DNA of 64,000 nucleotides. It comes from Sulfurimonas hongkongensis (GTDB lineage Bacteria; Campylobacterota; Campylobacteria; Campylobacterales; Sulfurimonadaceae). The notes under the pieces are model-generated. The model saw nothing but the letters and a program-made list of their open reading frames with translations, had not been told where the DNA came from and did not search any database. Shown here piece after piece: positions 56,399 through 64,000 of the stretch. The translations under genes were made by a program, and so were the position numbers. Position 1 is the stretch's first letter. Each line of letters opens with the position of its first letter. The stretch spans positions 1-64,000 of the forward strand of contig NZ_AUPZ01000003.1 in assembly GCF_000445475.1 (NCBI RefSeq), in the 5' to 3' direction.

Positions 56399-58765
56399 TT
56401 ATTGACAACCTACACACTCCATACTTCTATCTTCAACATCATTTGATACCTCAGGAGATTGTGAGCGAAGATAGTAAGTTGATTTTAAACCCAGCTTCCA
56501 AGCTAACATATAGATCTCATTTAAGTATCGTCCACTCGCTTTATCAAGCGTTATAAAAATATTTAGACTCTGACCTTGGTCTAGCCACTTTTGTCTGATG
56601 GCTGCTGCTTTTATAAGTGCAGTTTGGTTCAAATCATATGCAGGTGTATAGTAAGCCCAAGTCTCTGGTGAGAGGTTTGGAACGACTACTGGGATAAGTC
56701 CGCTAAGATTCTCTTCAAACCACTTTCTCTTAAAAACAGGCTCTATGGCTTGAGTGGTTCCAGTAAGGATGGAGATAGAACTCGTTGGTGCTATTGCCAT
56801 CAGATAACCATTTCTCATACCTTGCTTTTTAACTCTCTCTCTTAGTTCGTCCCACTCATAAGTAGATGCAAACAAGCCTCCACGATCAACTAGGTTTCTA
56901 ACTTCTGCATTTGCATGATCCATCGGCATAATTCCCCTGCTCCATTGTGAACCCTCAAAGTCAGCATAACTTCCTTTTTCTAAAGCTAAATTAGATGATG
57001 CAGAGATAGCATTATAACTAATAGCTTCCATAACTTCATCTATCTTGTCAAAGTGTTCTTGCGTTCCCCATGATATACCTTGTTCAGCTAACATTTGAGC
57101 CTCACCCATAACACCTAAACCAATAGAACGACTCTTCATGTTAGTTCGTTTTACTTTTTCTATAGGATAGAAGTTAAGGTCTATAACATTATCCAAACAA
57201 CGAATAGCAATAGGCACAACTCTATCTATATCCTCTTTAGTGTTTACGCGAGAGAGATTAACAGATGCTAAGTTACAAACAGCAGTATCGCCGTTTATTT
57301 TCTCTTTTTCAACTACATAAACTGGCAGTCCGCCAAGTGAATCAAGTGCAGTTATCTTCTTAGCAGGCTTACGAGCGCCACTATCAACAGTTACTATTTC
57401 ATCTTCTTCATAAGAAACAAAGTCTCCATTTTCAAAGATAAGCTTTATCTTATAGTGGTTTGGTTTGGTGTTTTGAAATATCTCTGTGCAAAGGTTTGAA
57501 CTTCTTATAACACCAACATGGTTGTTAGGGTTAGCTCTATTTGCATTATCTTTAAAACATAAAAAAGGTGAACCAGTTTCAAAGTAAGATGTTAGTATCT
57601 TTTTCCAAAGATTTTTAGCCTTTATCTTCTCTTTTATAATGCTCTCATCTTCTTCAAGTTCCATATAACGTTTGTCAAACTCATCTCCATAAAGTGTTGC
57701 CAGCTCTCTCACGTCGTAAGGGTCAAAAAGTGTCCAGATGCCATCTTCTTGAACCCTTCTTAAAAAGAGATCATTTAACCACATAGATGGAAAAAGGTCA
57801 TGTGCGCGGCGACGCTCTTCTCCAGAGTTTTTCTTTAAATCTAAAAAGTCATTTATATCTATATGCCAAGGTTCCATATAAACTGCAATAGCACCCTTTC
57901 TAGTTCCTAACTGATCTACCGCAATAGCGATATCGTTTGTTATCTTTAAAAACGGAACAGTTCCACCAGCTGCATTTTTATGTCCATCTATGTATGAACC
58001 CATAGAACGAATACCAGTCCAATCCCAACCGATGCCTCCACCAAACTTAGAGAGCATTGCCATCTCAGCATAAGAGTCAAAGATTCCCTCAATATTATCA
58101 GGAGTAGAACCAATATAGCAAGATGAGAGTTGATGCCTAGTTGTTCTTGCATTTGAGAGAGTTGGAGTTGCAAGCATAACTTGAAACTGAGATACCATAT
58201 CGTAGAACTTAATAGCCCACTCATGCTTATCCTCTTCTCTTTGAGCTAGAAACATTGCTATAGCCATAAACATATGCTGAGGAAGTTCTATGGGATTTGA
58301 ATTTCTATCTTTTATAAGATATCTATCATAAAGGGTCTTTACACCAAGATAGTTAAAGAGCATGTCTCTCTCTGGTTTTATGTGTTTATTTAATTTTTCA
58401 AGGTCATACATCTGGGCTAAACCTTGAAGAAGTCTGCCCTCTTTTTCGCCTCTTTTGAAGTACTTCTCAAGCGTATCATAGCCTGTAAAACCATTTACTT
58501 GATGGTAGAGGTTAAACATAAAGAGTCTAGATGCAACAAAGGTCCAGTTTGGTGCATCTATATCTATCTTATCAACTGCGGTTTTTATAAGAGTTTGTTG
58601 AATCTCTTTAGAAGTAATACCATCACGAAACTGTATTTGAGCATCAACTTCTAGTTCACTCTGAGATACATTTTCAAGTCCTTCAATAGCTGCTGAAGTA
58701 TATTTTTGTATCTTTGTAATGTCAAGAGGCTCTGTTCTGCCATTTCTTTTTATAACTGTAATCAT
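56399..58765 (-). CDS. nrdA: Ribonucleotide reductase class I alpha subunit
   Basis: I use ATG 58765: it follows GGAG nine bases upstream and overlaps the stop of a 30-codon leader ORF (ATGA). The longer frame to 58780 lacks a site. The ~788-residue protein has an N-terminal ATP cone (VIKRNGRTEPLDITKI), catalytic Cys residues (HQLSSCYIGST, SNLCTEIFQNT) and the C-terminal redox pair CVGCQ. It converts NDPs to dNDPs with NrdB, encoded about 18 kb away. Confidence 0.95.
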   Translation of the reverse strand: MITVIKRNGRTEPLDITKIQKYTSAAIEGLENVSQSELEVDAQIQFRDGITSKEIQQTLIKTAVDKIDIDAPNWTFVASRLFMFNLYHQVNGFTGYDTLEKYFKRGEKEGRLLQGLAQMYDLEKLNKHIKPERDMLFNYLGVKTLYDRYLIKDRNSNPIELPQHMFMAIAMFLAQREEDKHEWAIKFYDMVSQFQVMLATPTLSNARTTRHQLSSCYIGSTPDNIEGIFDSYAEMAMLSKFGGGIGWDWTGIRSMGSYIDGHKNAAGGTVPFLKITNDIAIAVDQLGTRKGAIAVYMEPWHIDINDFLDLKKNSGEERRRAHDLFPSMWLNDLFLRRVQEDGIWTLFDPYDVRELATLYGDEFDKRYMELEEDESIIKEKIKAKNLWKKILTSYFETGSPFLCFKDNANRANPNNHVGVIRSSNLCTEIFQNTKPNHYKIKLIFENGDFVSYEEDEIVTVDSGARKPAKKITALDSLGGLPVYVVEKEKINGDTAVCNLASVNLSRVNTKEDIDRVVPIAIRCLDNVIDLNFYPIEKVKRTNMKSRSIGLGVMGEAQMLAEQGISWGTQEHFDKIDEVMEAISYNAISASSNLALEKGSYADFEGSQWSRGIMPMDHANAEVRNLVDRGGLFASTYEWDELRERVKKQGMRNGYLMAIAPTSSISILTGTTQAIEPVFKRKWFEENLSGLIPVVVPNLSPETWAYYTPAYDLNQTALIKAAAIRQKWLDQGQSLNIFITLDKASGRYLNEIYMLAWKLGLKSTYYLRSQSPEVSNDVEDRSMECVGCQ

Positions 58766-58854
58766 TTTGATAGGCTCCATCCCAATAGTGTTATTACTGA
58801 CAATATTGCTTTCATAACTTCTTTATCAATTTTTAATGAGAAATTAAATTTCAT
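58762..58854 (-). CDS. 30-aa ORF coupled to nrdA
   Basis: A 30-codon frame starts at ATG 58854 with AAGGA six bases upstream and reads MKFNFSLKIDKEVMKAIL and onward to WSLSK. Its TGA overlaps the chosen nrdA ATG as ATGA, a classic translational coupling layout. The second half is hydrophobic. It could be a leader peptide or a very small membrane-associated protein. No codon-level or homology evidence is available. Confidence 0.45.
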   Translation of the reverse strand: MKFNFSLKIDKEVMKAILSVITLLGWSLSK

Positions 58855-58912
58855 TTTAATCCTTCTATTTGAGTGTTGTAAGTATACATATAAAACATTT
58901 TATTTTATCGAA

Positions 58913-59087
58913 TGCTCTGAACAATTATTAAGTTGCATCCTGAATCAAGTTCAGGATGACAGTTTGTTTGTTCAGAATGACGGTTTGTCTATTCTAAATA
59001 ACAGTTTGTCTATTCTAAATAACGCGTGTTTCGTCATTACGTGCTTGAGGCGGAATCTAGTTTATAGATTAATCAGAGGGTTCAATT
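58913..59087. repeat. Mosaic MITE-like repeat, copy 3
   Basis: In the same orientation as copy 2: end TGCTCTGAACAATTATTAAG, palindrome cctgaa-tcaag-ttcagg, four degenerate ~21-bp units, a diverged palindrome, and end ATTAATCAGAGGGTTCAATT. It is older-looking than copies 1 and 2. Its border supplies the purB stop codon (59082-59084). Confidence 0.8.
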
Positions 59088-60410
59088 AAACACCCTATTA
59101 AAAATCGCATCTACATTTTTAGTGTAGTAGTCATAATTAAAACATTCACGGATTTGTTCTTCGTTAAGTGAACTCCTTAGCTCCTCATCTGCTAGTAAGT
59201 GGTTAAGATATAAGCTCTCACCTTTTTCATTTGTAGTAGCTTTGCCTTGTTGTATCTCTTCCCAAACCTTCATAGCATTTCTTTGAACAATACGATAAGC
59301 ATCTTCACGAGATACACCTTGAAGCGGCAATTCTAAAAGAACTCTTTGAGAAAAAACAAGTCCACCAGTTAGGTTTAGATTTCTCATCATATTTTCAGGG
59401 TAAACTGTTAGGTTTGCTATAACGTTATTCATACGGTGTAACATAAAGTCAGAAGTGATAAATGCATCTGGTAGCCAAAATCTCTCAGTTGAAGAGTGAG
59501 AGATATCACGCTCATGCCAAAGAGCAACATTTTCCATCGCAGGCATCGCATAAGCTCGTATCATTCTCGCTAGTCCTGTGATGTTTTCTGTAAGAATAGG
59601 GTTACGCTTATGTGGCATAGCAGATGAGCCTTTTTGACCCTTTGCAAAATACTCTTCACACTCATAAACTTCTGTTCTTTGCCAGTGACGAACTTGAACA
59701 GCAAACTTCTCTATCGTAGATGCCATTAAGGCTAAAGTTGTTGCTAGTCTTGCGTATCTATCTCTTTGAATAACTTGGTTGGATGCTGGTGCTGGTTTTA
59801 GTCCTAGCTCTTGGCATGTGTACTCTTCAAGCTCTAGAGGTGCGTGAGCAAAGTTACCCATAGCTCCACTAACTTGGCCTACAGAGATAACTACCATAGT
59901 CTGCTCTAAATTCTCTAGATGTCTAGCCATCTCATCATACCAAACAGCTAAAACAAGGCCAAAAGTTATAGGCTCGCCATGTATCCCATGACTTCGTCCA
60001 ACCATAAGAGTCATCTTATGCTCTTGTGCGCGCTTCTTTATAGACTCCATAAGCATCTTTACATCTTTAATGATCAACTCTAGTGAGTCTTTCATTTGAA
60101 GTGCTACAGCGGTATCTATTGTATCAGATGATGTCATACCATAGTGAAACCATCTTGACTCATCCCCAAGTGTTTCAGATACACTTGTTGTAAAAGCTAT
60201 AAGGTCGTGACGAGTTACAGCTTCTATCTCATCTATGCGCTTAATATCAAAGCTGGCATTTTTTACAATCTTGTCAGCATCATCTTGTGGAATCTTTCCA
60301 AGCCTAGCCCATGCTTTTACAACGGCTTTTTCTACATCTAGCCATGCTTGATATTTTGCTTGATAAGTCCACTTTGAACTCATCTCTTCTCGTGAGTATC
60401 TATCTATCAT
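59082..60410 (-). CDS. purB: Adenylosuccinate lyase
   Basis: The 442-residue protein has the fumarase/aspartase superfamily signature (KGQKGSSAMPHKRNPILTEN, shown in part) and family motifs (TSSDTIDTAVALQ, MTLMVGRSHGIHGEPI). It acts twice in purine synthesis. The C-terminus (VDAIFNRVFN) reads normally, but the TGA lies in the end of a mosaic repeat. Confidence 0.97.
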   Translation of the reverse strand: MIDRYSREEMSSKWTYQAKYQAWLDVEKAVVKAWARLGKIPQDDADKIVKNASFDIKRIDEIEAVTRHDLIAFTTSVSETLGDESRWFHYGMTSSDTIDTAVALQMKDSLELIIKDVKMLMESIKKRAQEHKMTLMVGRSHGIHGEPITFGLVLAVWYDEMARHLENLEQTMVVISVGQVSGAMGNFAHAPLELEEYTCQELGLKPAPASNQVIQRDRYARLATTLALMASTIEKFAVQVRHWQRTEVYECEEYFAKGQKGSSAMPHKRNPILTENITGLARMIRAYAMPAMENVALWHERDISHSSTERFWLPDAFITSDFMLHRMNNVIANLTVYPENMMRNLNLTGGLVFSQRVLLELPLQGVSREDAYRIVQRNAMKVWEEIQQGKATTNEKGESLYLNHLLADEELRSSLNEEQIRECFNYDYYTKNVDAIFNRVFN

Positions 60411-60513
60411 TATATAAATCCCTTGTGATTTTTATGTTAAGATTTGCACATAAATTAAGTCATTGATTCTACATAAATAATTGTAAAGCCTTGATTAAAA
60501 AAGGAAGATAATT

Positions 60514-61431
60514 TTGCCATTTATTATAAAAAAAATGTTTGCACCACAGAGGCAAAAAGCATTTTTATTTCTTATAAAAGAGTTAGAATATACACAAAAA
60601 GAAGCACAAAGACTCATTGCAAAAGGAAGGCTATTTGTAGATGGTAAGCCAATGACAAGAACGGCTGGAGAAGTTGAGGGAGAGTTTGAGTTTATATACT
60701 TTGAACCCATCACAAGAGGGTTAGAACCAACAGCAGTTTATGATGAGTTTGTTCTCTTTGATAAGCCAAGCGGTGTGCTTATTCATCCGCAAAATAGAAA
60801 AACTCCCTATTCTCTTATAGATGAACTAAAGTATCAGTTTGGCAGAGATGCAAACATCGCTCATAGAATAGACCAAGAGACAAGTGGACTTGTTTTGTGT
60901 GCTAGAAACAAAGAGAGTGAGAGAGATATTAAAATGATGTTTGAACAAAGAGATATGAAAAAGAAGTATCTCGCACTTGTTCATGGCGAGCTAAAAGATG
61001 AGATGTGTATCGAAGCTCCACTTTTGAGACGTGAAGATGAGAGTGCTATTGTTAGAATGGTTGTAAAAGTTCATCAAGATGGAAAGCCATCTAAGACAGA
61101 GATAAAACCTCTAAAGTATTTTAAAGATAAAGATATGACTCTTGTTGAGTGTTCTCCTCATACTGGAAGACAGCACCAGATAAGAGTGCATTTGTTTCAT
61201 GTGAAACATTCCATAGTTGGAGATCCTATTTATGGACAGAGCCAAAAAGATATAGTTAGATTTTTGGATAAAGAGTTAAGTGATAAAGAGAGAGTAAAAC
61301 TAAGCGGAGCTACAAGACTTTTACTTCATGCAAATGAGTTGGAGTTTGATCTATATGGAAATACTTATAAGATTGAAAGTAGAGTTGATTTTGCTAAAGA
61401 GTGTCTTTTATATGTGAATAGCCAATCGTAA
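60514..61431 (+). CDS. RluA-family pseudouridine synthase
   Basis: The 305-residue protein has an S4-like N-terminus (EYTQKEAQRLIAKGRLFVDGK) and the RluA catalytic motif with Asp (NIAHRIDQETSGLVLCARN) plus TGRQHQIRVHLFHVKH. It isomerises uridine in rRNA or tRNA; the target is not predictable. The most likely start is TTG 60514, which has AAGGAAG eight bases upstream; the ATG at 60535 has none. Confidence 0.9.
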   Translation: MPFIIKKMFAPQRQKAFLFLIKELEYTQKEAQRLIAKGRLFVDGKPMTRTAGEVEGEFEFIYFEPITRGLEPTAVYDEFVLFDKPSGVLIHPQNRKTPYSLIDELKYQFGRDANIAHRIDQETSGLVLCARNKESERDIKMMFEQRDMKKKYLALVHGELKDEMCIEAPLLRREDESAIVRMVVKVHQDGKPSKTEIKPLKYFKDKDMTLVECSPHTGRQHQIRVHLFHVKHSIVGDPIYGQSQKDIVRFLDKELSDKERVKLSGATRLLLHANELEFDLYGNTYKIESRVDFAKECLLYVNSQS

Positions 61432-61497
61432 TGTGAATAGAAATAACAAGATATTTAAAAGACATTTATTCTATAAAATGTTTTTTTTCTTTAATGG

Positions 61498-61529
61498 GCT
61501 TAAAAGCCCTATATTTAGGGATTTTAAGC
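61498..61529. repeat. Stem-loop after pseudouridine synthase
   Basis: Arms gcttaaaagccct and agggattttaagc pair over 14 positions with one mismatch around a TATT loop. It lies about 65 bp after the gene and has no T-run, so terminator function is uncertain. Confidence 0.5.
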
Positions 61530-61611
61530 TAAACAAAAGCATTGTTTTCTCAGCATAATTTTATATAAAATATTTCTTAAAAAAAGGCTAAATTTTCAAA
61601 TTTGTATGAGA

Positions 61612-61687
61612 GAAAGCAAAAGATATTCACAGCTTACAACACAGTGTGAATACTCCGCTATTTAGGCGATTTGTGAAGTTTGCTTTC
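61612..61687. other. Structured 76-bp element with TTCAC boxes
   Basis: Outer arms GAAAGCAAA (61612-61620) and TTTGCTTTC (61679-61687) enclose the inverted pair TATTCACA/TGTGAATA (61624-61631, 61645-61652) and a small CGC/GCG hairpin. The size is tRNA-like but it lacks a T-loop and anticodon arm, so it is not a tRNA. It could be a small RNA or a DnaA-binding cluster. Confidence 0.4.
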
Positions 61688-61780
61688 ACTATTTAGTTTA
61701 AAGTGGATTAGATTTTACTTTTTATTGTAGACATATAAGATTATATTCTTATAAGAAAAGTAGGGTATTATTATATTCAT

Positions 61781-61810
61781 AAACGACCTCCCTGGTGTGT
61801 TGGTCGTTTT
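61781..61810 (+). terminator. Hairpin with T-run in large gap
   Basis: AAACGACC (61781-61788) pairs with GGTCGTTT (61802-61809) around a 13-base loop and is followed by TTTT including the stem end. It may end a small RNA that starts upstream in the gap, or late read-through of the pseudouridine synthase gene. Confidence 0.5.
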
Positions 61811-61868
61811 AGGATAACGATCTTCTAGTTATTAACTAAACAATCATTATATTTTATAGTCTATCCCA

Positions 61869-61990
61869 GATCAAAGTAAGAGAACCGCTTTTTACTATGC
61901 AAAAGTATCTCTTTAGAGCTTAGTATGACAATAATTTTTATTGTGGGATTGATCCATTCCGTCATTGTGGGCTTGACTCGCAATCTCATA
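61869..61990. repeat. Partial, diverged mosaic repeat
   Basis: The segment 61869-61930 matches the interior of the 62441-62593 repeat (shared block ctatgcaaaagtatctcttt). A following block, ccgtcatt...cttgac...aatct, resembles the conserved palindrome of copies 1-3. The characteristic ends are missing. Confidence 0.55.
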
Positions 61991-62045
61991 AGGTCTTAGA
62001 AACTTAGAATTTGTTAGCATCTGAGTTGTTTTAAAGTCTAAGGAG

Positions 62046-62139
62046 ATCCTGAATCAAGTTCAGGATGACAGCAAGTTCAGGATGACAGCAAGTTTAGGAT
62101 GACAGCAACTTTAGGATGACAGCAACTTTAGGATGGCAG
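62046..62139. repeat. Short 17-bp tandem array with palindrome
   Basis: A palindrome atcctgaa-tcaag-ttcaggat opens five 17-bp units (caagttcaggatgacag and variants, 62055-62139). The core is the same as in the mosaic repeat interior, but the element ends are absent. The large gap 61432-62169 holds no gene that I can support. Confidence 0.75.
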
Positions 62140-62169
62140 TAGATTTGCTTGTCAAAGAGATTTGTACTA

Positions 62170-62412
62170 TTATACTGCGTTGTATCTTTTTATGATTTTT
62201 TTCACACGATTTTTTAGGTTGCGAAGTGCTTCAACACTTGTTGCACCATCAGCAGTTAAATTTTCAAAATCACCATCAAACTGAGCTTTTGCTATCCAAC
62301 CTATTTTTTTATGGTATTTAATACCAACAAAACGTATATCACCAAAATGTACTTTACATAAATCATATATTCTTTTTATTCGATCTGTATTTGTTTTCTT
62401 TCTTTCACTCAT
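62170..62412 (-). CDS. Small basic protein, unknown function
   Basis: I start at ATG 62412, with AAGGAG upstream; the longer frame reads through a mosaic repeat. The 80-residue protein is basic (MSERKKTNTDRIKRIYDLCK at the N-terminus, KNRVKKIIKRYNAV at the end), with a beta-like centre (FVGIKYHKKIGWIAKAQFDG). It may bind nucleic acid. No family is recognised. A mosaic repeat starts 29 bp upstream. Confidence 0.65.
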   Translation of the reverse strand: MSERKKTNTDRIKRIYDLCKVHFGDIRFVGIKYHKKIGWIAKAQFDGDFENLTADGATSVEALRNLKNRVKKIIKRYNAV

Positions 62413-62440
62413 AAAAATCTCCTTTATTTTGTTTAGAGTA

Positions 62441-62593
62441 TTGAACTCTCTGATTAATTTATATACTAGATTCCGTGTTAAGAACGGGATGACAAAACAA
62501 ATGCCATTCTGAACTCTAAAGAGATACTTTTGCATAGCAAAAAACGATTTTCTTATTTTGATCCAAATCCAATATGATAATTGTTCAGAGCAC
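62441..62593. repeat. Mosaic MITE-like repeat, copy 4 (module-swapped)
   Basis: It has the same left end (TTGAAC-x-CTCTGATTAATTTATA) and right end (AATTGTTCAGAGCAC) as the other copies, and the gattccgtg palindrome is partly kept. The 21-bp tandem units are replaced by another block that also occurs at 61869-61930. Confidence 0.75.
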
Positions 62594-62628
62594 CTTACCA
62601 TTTTATCATAAGCTATATTACAAAAAGA

Positions 62629-62733
62629 TTACTCTTTATCATCACTGCTTGTTGCAGCTCTTAAGAAGCCTATAACACCAACAGCAAAAACTACTACTAA
62701 AAAAATTATTTGAAATATCTCTATATAACTCAC
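62629..62733 (-). CDS. Small single-span membrane protein, 34 aa
   Basis: GTG 62733 is preceded by a strong GGAGGG site. The product reads MSYIEIFQIIFLVVVFAVGV and ends ATSSDDKE, that is, one membrane helix and a short charged tail. It lies 26 bp after the rlmN stop on the same strand, so it is likely on the same transcript. Function is unknown. Its small size and lack of homology information limit confidence. Confidence 0.6.
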   Translation of the reverse strand: MSYIEIFQIIFLVVVFAVGVIGFLRAATSSDDKE

Positions 62734-62759
62734 TTTACCCTCCTTCGCTTTTGTGCAGT

Positions 62760-63824
62760 TTAAAGTTTATTCTTCTCTTTTAGTTGCCCACAAGCTGCGC
62801 TAATATCAATACCTTTAGAGTCTCTGATGGTGCAAAGAAGTCCATGTTTGATGAGATAGTCGGCAAAGTCAACCATGCTCTCTTTAGAAGGTCTCTCATA
62901 AGGTGTACCGGGATATGGATTGAAGTAGATTAGGTTTACTTTGGCTTTGATACCACTTAGAAGCTTTACAAGTTTTTTTGCAGATGTTAAGTCATCATTC
63001 TTATCTTTGATAACAAGATACTCAAACATAACTCTTTTTCTTGTATCGATAGGAAATCTTTTTACTGCCTCTATGATAGATGCTATGTTGTGAGCTTTGT
63101 TCATAGGAATAAGCTCAGTTCTAAGCTCATCATCAACAGCATGAAGAGATATAGCGATATGAACGCCTAAGTCCATTTCTCCTAGCTTGTCTATCTTGTT
63201 GCTAAGCCCACTTGTTGATACTGTCTGTCTTTTTCCAGATATACAGAGTCCATCTTCTTCTTTAAATATCTCTATAGCTTTTGCAAGATTGTCAAGATTA
63301 TCAAGAGGTTCGCCCATTCCCATATAGACTATGTTTATCATTCTGTTATGTTTATGTTCATTATCTCGCTTTAATGCTACTACTTGAGCTACTATTTCGC
63401 CTGTAGTTAAATCTCTAGTAAAGCCACCCTTAGCAGTTAGACAAAAAGAACAGCCTACTTTACACCCAACTTGTGTTGAGACACAGATAGTGTATCTTGC
63501 CTCTTGAGCGAGGTCACCATCTTCAGTGTAGATGGCATCTTTCATCTTTAACCAGACAGCTTCCATAGTTTTTCCATCTTGGAGTTCTAAGAGATACTTT
63601 ATAGTTCCATCAGTTGAAACTTCTTTGTTTATAATCTTTAGGGGGTTTACTATATATTTCTCAGCTAACTCTTCTCTTAGAGCTTTTGGGATGTTTTTCA
63701 TATCATCATAACTCTCGGCGTATTGATGATAGAGCCAACCAAAGATTTGATTTACTCTAAAACTGGGTTTGATAAGTGTTAGTAACTCTTTTTTTGTAAA
63801 GTCAAGAAGTGATGGTTTACTCAT
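62760..63824 (-). CDS. rlmN: 23S rRNA/tRNA adenine C2-methyltransferase (radical SAM)
   Basis: The 354-residue protein has the radical-SAM cluster motif (GCKVGCSFCLTAKGG), the VYMGMGEPLDNLDNL motif and the C-terminal Cys (DISAACGQL) used in methyl transfer. It methylates A2503 of 23S rRNA and A37 of some tRNAs. Its ATG overlaps the stop of the upstream phosphorylase gene (ATGA). Confidence 0.97.
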   Translation of the reverse strand: MSKPSLLDFTKKELLTLIKPSFRVNQIFGWLYHQYAESYDDMKNIPKALREELAEKYIVNPLKIINKEVSTDGTIKYLLELQDGKTMEAVWLKMKDAIYTEDGDLAQEARYTICVSTQVGCKVGCSFCLTAKGGFTRDLTTGEIVAQVVALKRDNEHKHNRMINIVYMGMGEPLDNLDNLAKAIEIFKEEDGLCISGKRQTVSTSGLSNKIDKLGEMDLGVHIAISLHAVDDELRTELIPMNKAHNIASIIEAVKRFPIDTRKRVMFEYLVIKDKNDDLTSAKKLVKLLSGIKAKVNLIYFNPYPGTPYERPSKESMVDFADYLIKHGLLCTIRDSKGIDISAACGQLKEKNKL

Positions 63825-64000
63825 TTTTTTGTTAGTTCCTTAATTCTTTTTTTTACATGCTCATTTAAAAGCCCTTTGGCCCTTGCATGATTTTTCAAGA
63901 AGTCTTCGTGAGCATTTTTGTTAGTGTAGTTAGTTATACAAAAGACGCCACCAGCTGGGATATCAAACTCCTGGGCAACCCTTAAAACACTAAAAAATTC
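63821..64000 (-). CDS. Phosphorylase-family protein (PNP/UDP type), partial
   Basis: Only the last 59 codons are inside the window. The sequence (EFFSVLRVAQEFDIPAGGVF, CITNYTNKNAHEDF) resembles the C-terminal part of nucleoside phosphorylases of the PNP/UDP family, with the N-x-x-N-x-x-A-H-E-D pattern. A closing Lys-rich helix follows. The stop overlaps the rlmN start by four bases, so the two genes are co-translated. Substrate is unknown. Confidence 0.6.
   Translation of the reverse strand, partial: EFFSVLRVAQEFDIPAGGVFCITNYTNKNAHEDFLKNHARAKGLLNEHVKKRIKELTKK

Noticed and set aside
61612-61687. tRNA-like 76-nt fold
   Set aside because: It lacks GTTCRA T-loop, anticodon arm and CCA; the outer stem is nine base pairs, not seven.
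62046-62139. CRISPR array
   Set aside because: Units are contiguous 17-mers without unique spacers and there are no cas genes.
62413-62601. N-terminal extension of the 80-aa protein at 62170-62412
   Set aside because: The extension runs through a mosaic repeat, and a good AAGGAG site supports the inner ATG.

Overview
The window looks like a chromosomal segment, including the replication origin, of a Campylobacterota bacterium close to Sulfurimonas. Supporting signs are low-GC DNA, the ruvC-dnaA-dnaN-gyrB order with two origin half-sites rich in TTCAC-type DnaA boxes, the fliK-flgD-flgE cluster with a second larger hook gene, a ThyX thymidylate synthase, and many c-di-GMP and histidine-kinase proteins. 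The genus is inferred from gene content, not from a database search.

Layout. 1-1130: edge of a DUF6868 gene, a mosaic repeat, a decayed GHKL ATPase pseudogene and tRNA-Ser(GGA). 1266-6381: a four-gene signalling operon (HD-GYP regulator, receiver, hybrid kinase, PAS kinase). 6451-9188: HTH protein, YajQ and an active diguanylate cyclase. 9185-14521: an operon of a YqaA membrane protein, a large solute-binding histidine kinase and a fumarate reductase/succinate dehydrogenase-type A/B pair without a membrane anchor. 14545-18196: 2-hydroxyacid dehydrogenase, purT behind a structured leader, and katA. 18530-24849: flagellar hook genes (fliK, flgD, two flgE), interrupted by two tandem-repeat arrays. 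24945-31167: small exported and Cys-rich proteins, a PP-loop enzyme, dnaG, rpsU, dgt, yjdM. 31215-38787: a long leftward gene run nrdB, CMD family, DsrE, nitrilase, pcm, antiporter-GGDEF fusion, thyX, lipoprotein, diguanylate cyclase. 39135-45688: exported MsrBA, typA, tRNA nucleotidyltransferase, queF and a degenerate GGDEF-EAL protein. 45698-51377: gyrB, dnaN, dnaA, ruvC around a bipartite oriC. 51470-64000: hemerythrin-PAS protein, ppnP, gltA, htrA, fliW, nrdA with a coupled leader ORF, purB, a RluA-type pseudouridine synthase, a 740-bp repeat- and structure-rich gap, small ORFs, rlmN and a partial phosphorylase gene.

The genes are mostly core functions: replication start, dNTP supply (nrdA, nrdB, thyX, dgt), purine synthesis (purT, purB), translation and RNA modification, oxidative-stress defence (katA, MsrBA, CMD family) and motility. 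Second-messenger signalling is prominent: one HD-GYP phosphodiesterase, two intact diguanylate cyclases, a YajQ protein and three degenerate GGDEF proteins.

I do not see a defence island, prophage, CRISPR array or biosynthetic cluster. The least ordinary material is non-coding: a mosaic MITE-like repeat family, palindromic tandem arrays in front of hook genes that share a core with an element before msrBA, a structured purT leader, a coupled peptide ORF before nrdA, and a structured TTCAC-rich stretch near 61.6 kb.
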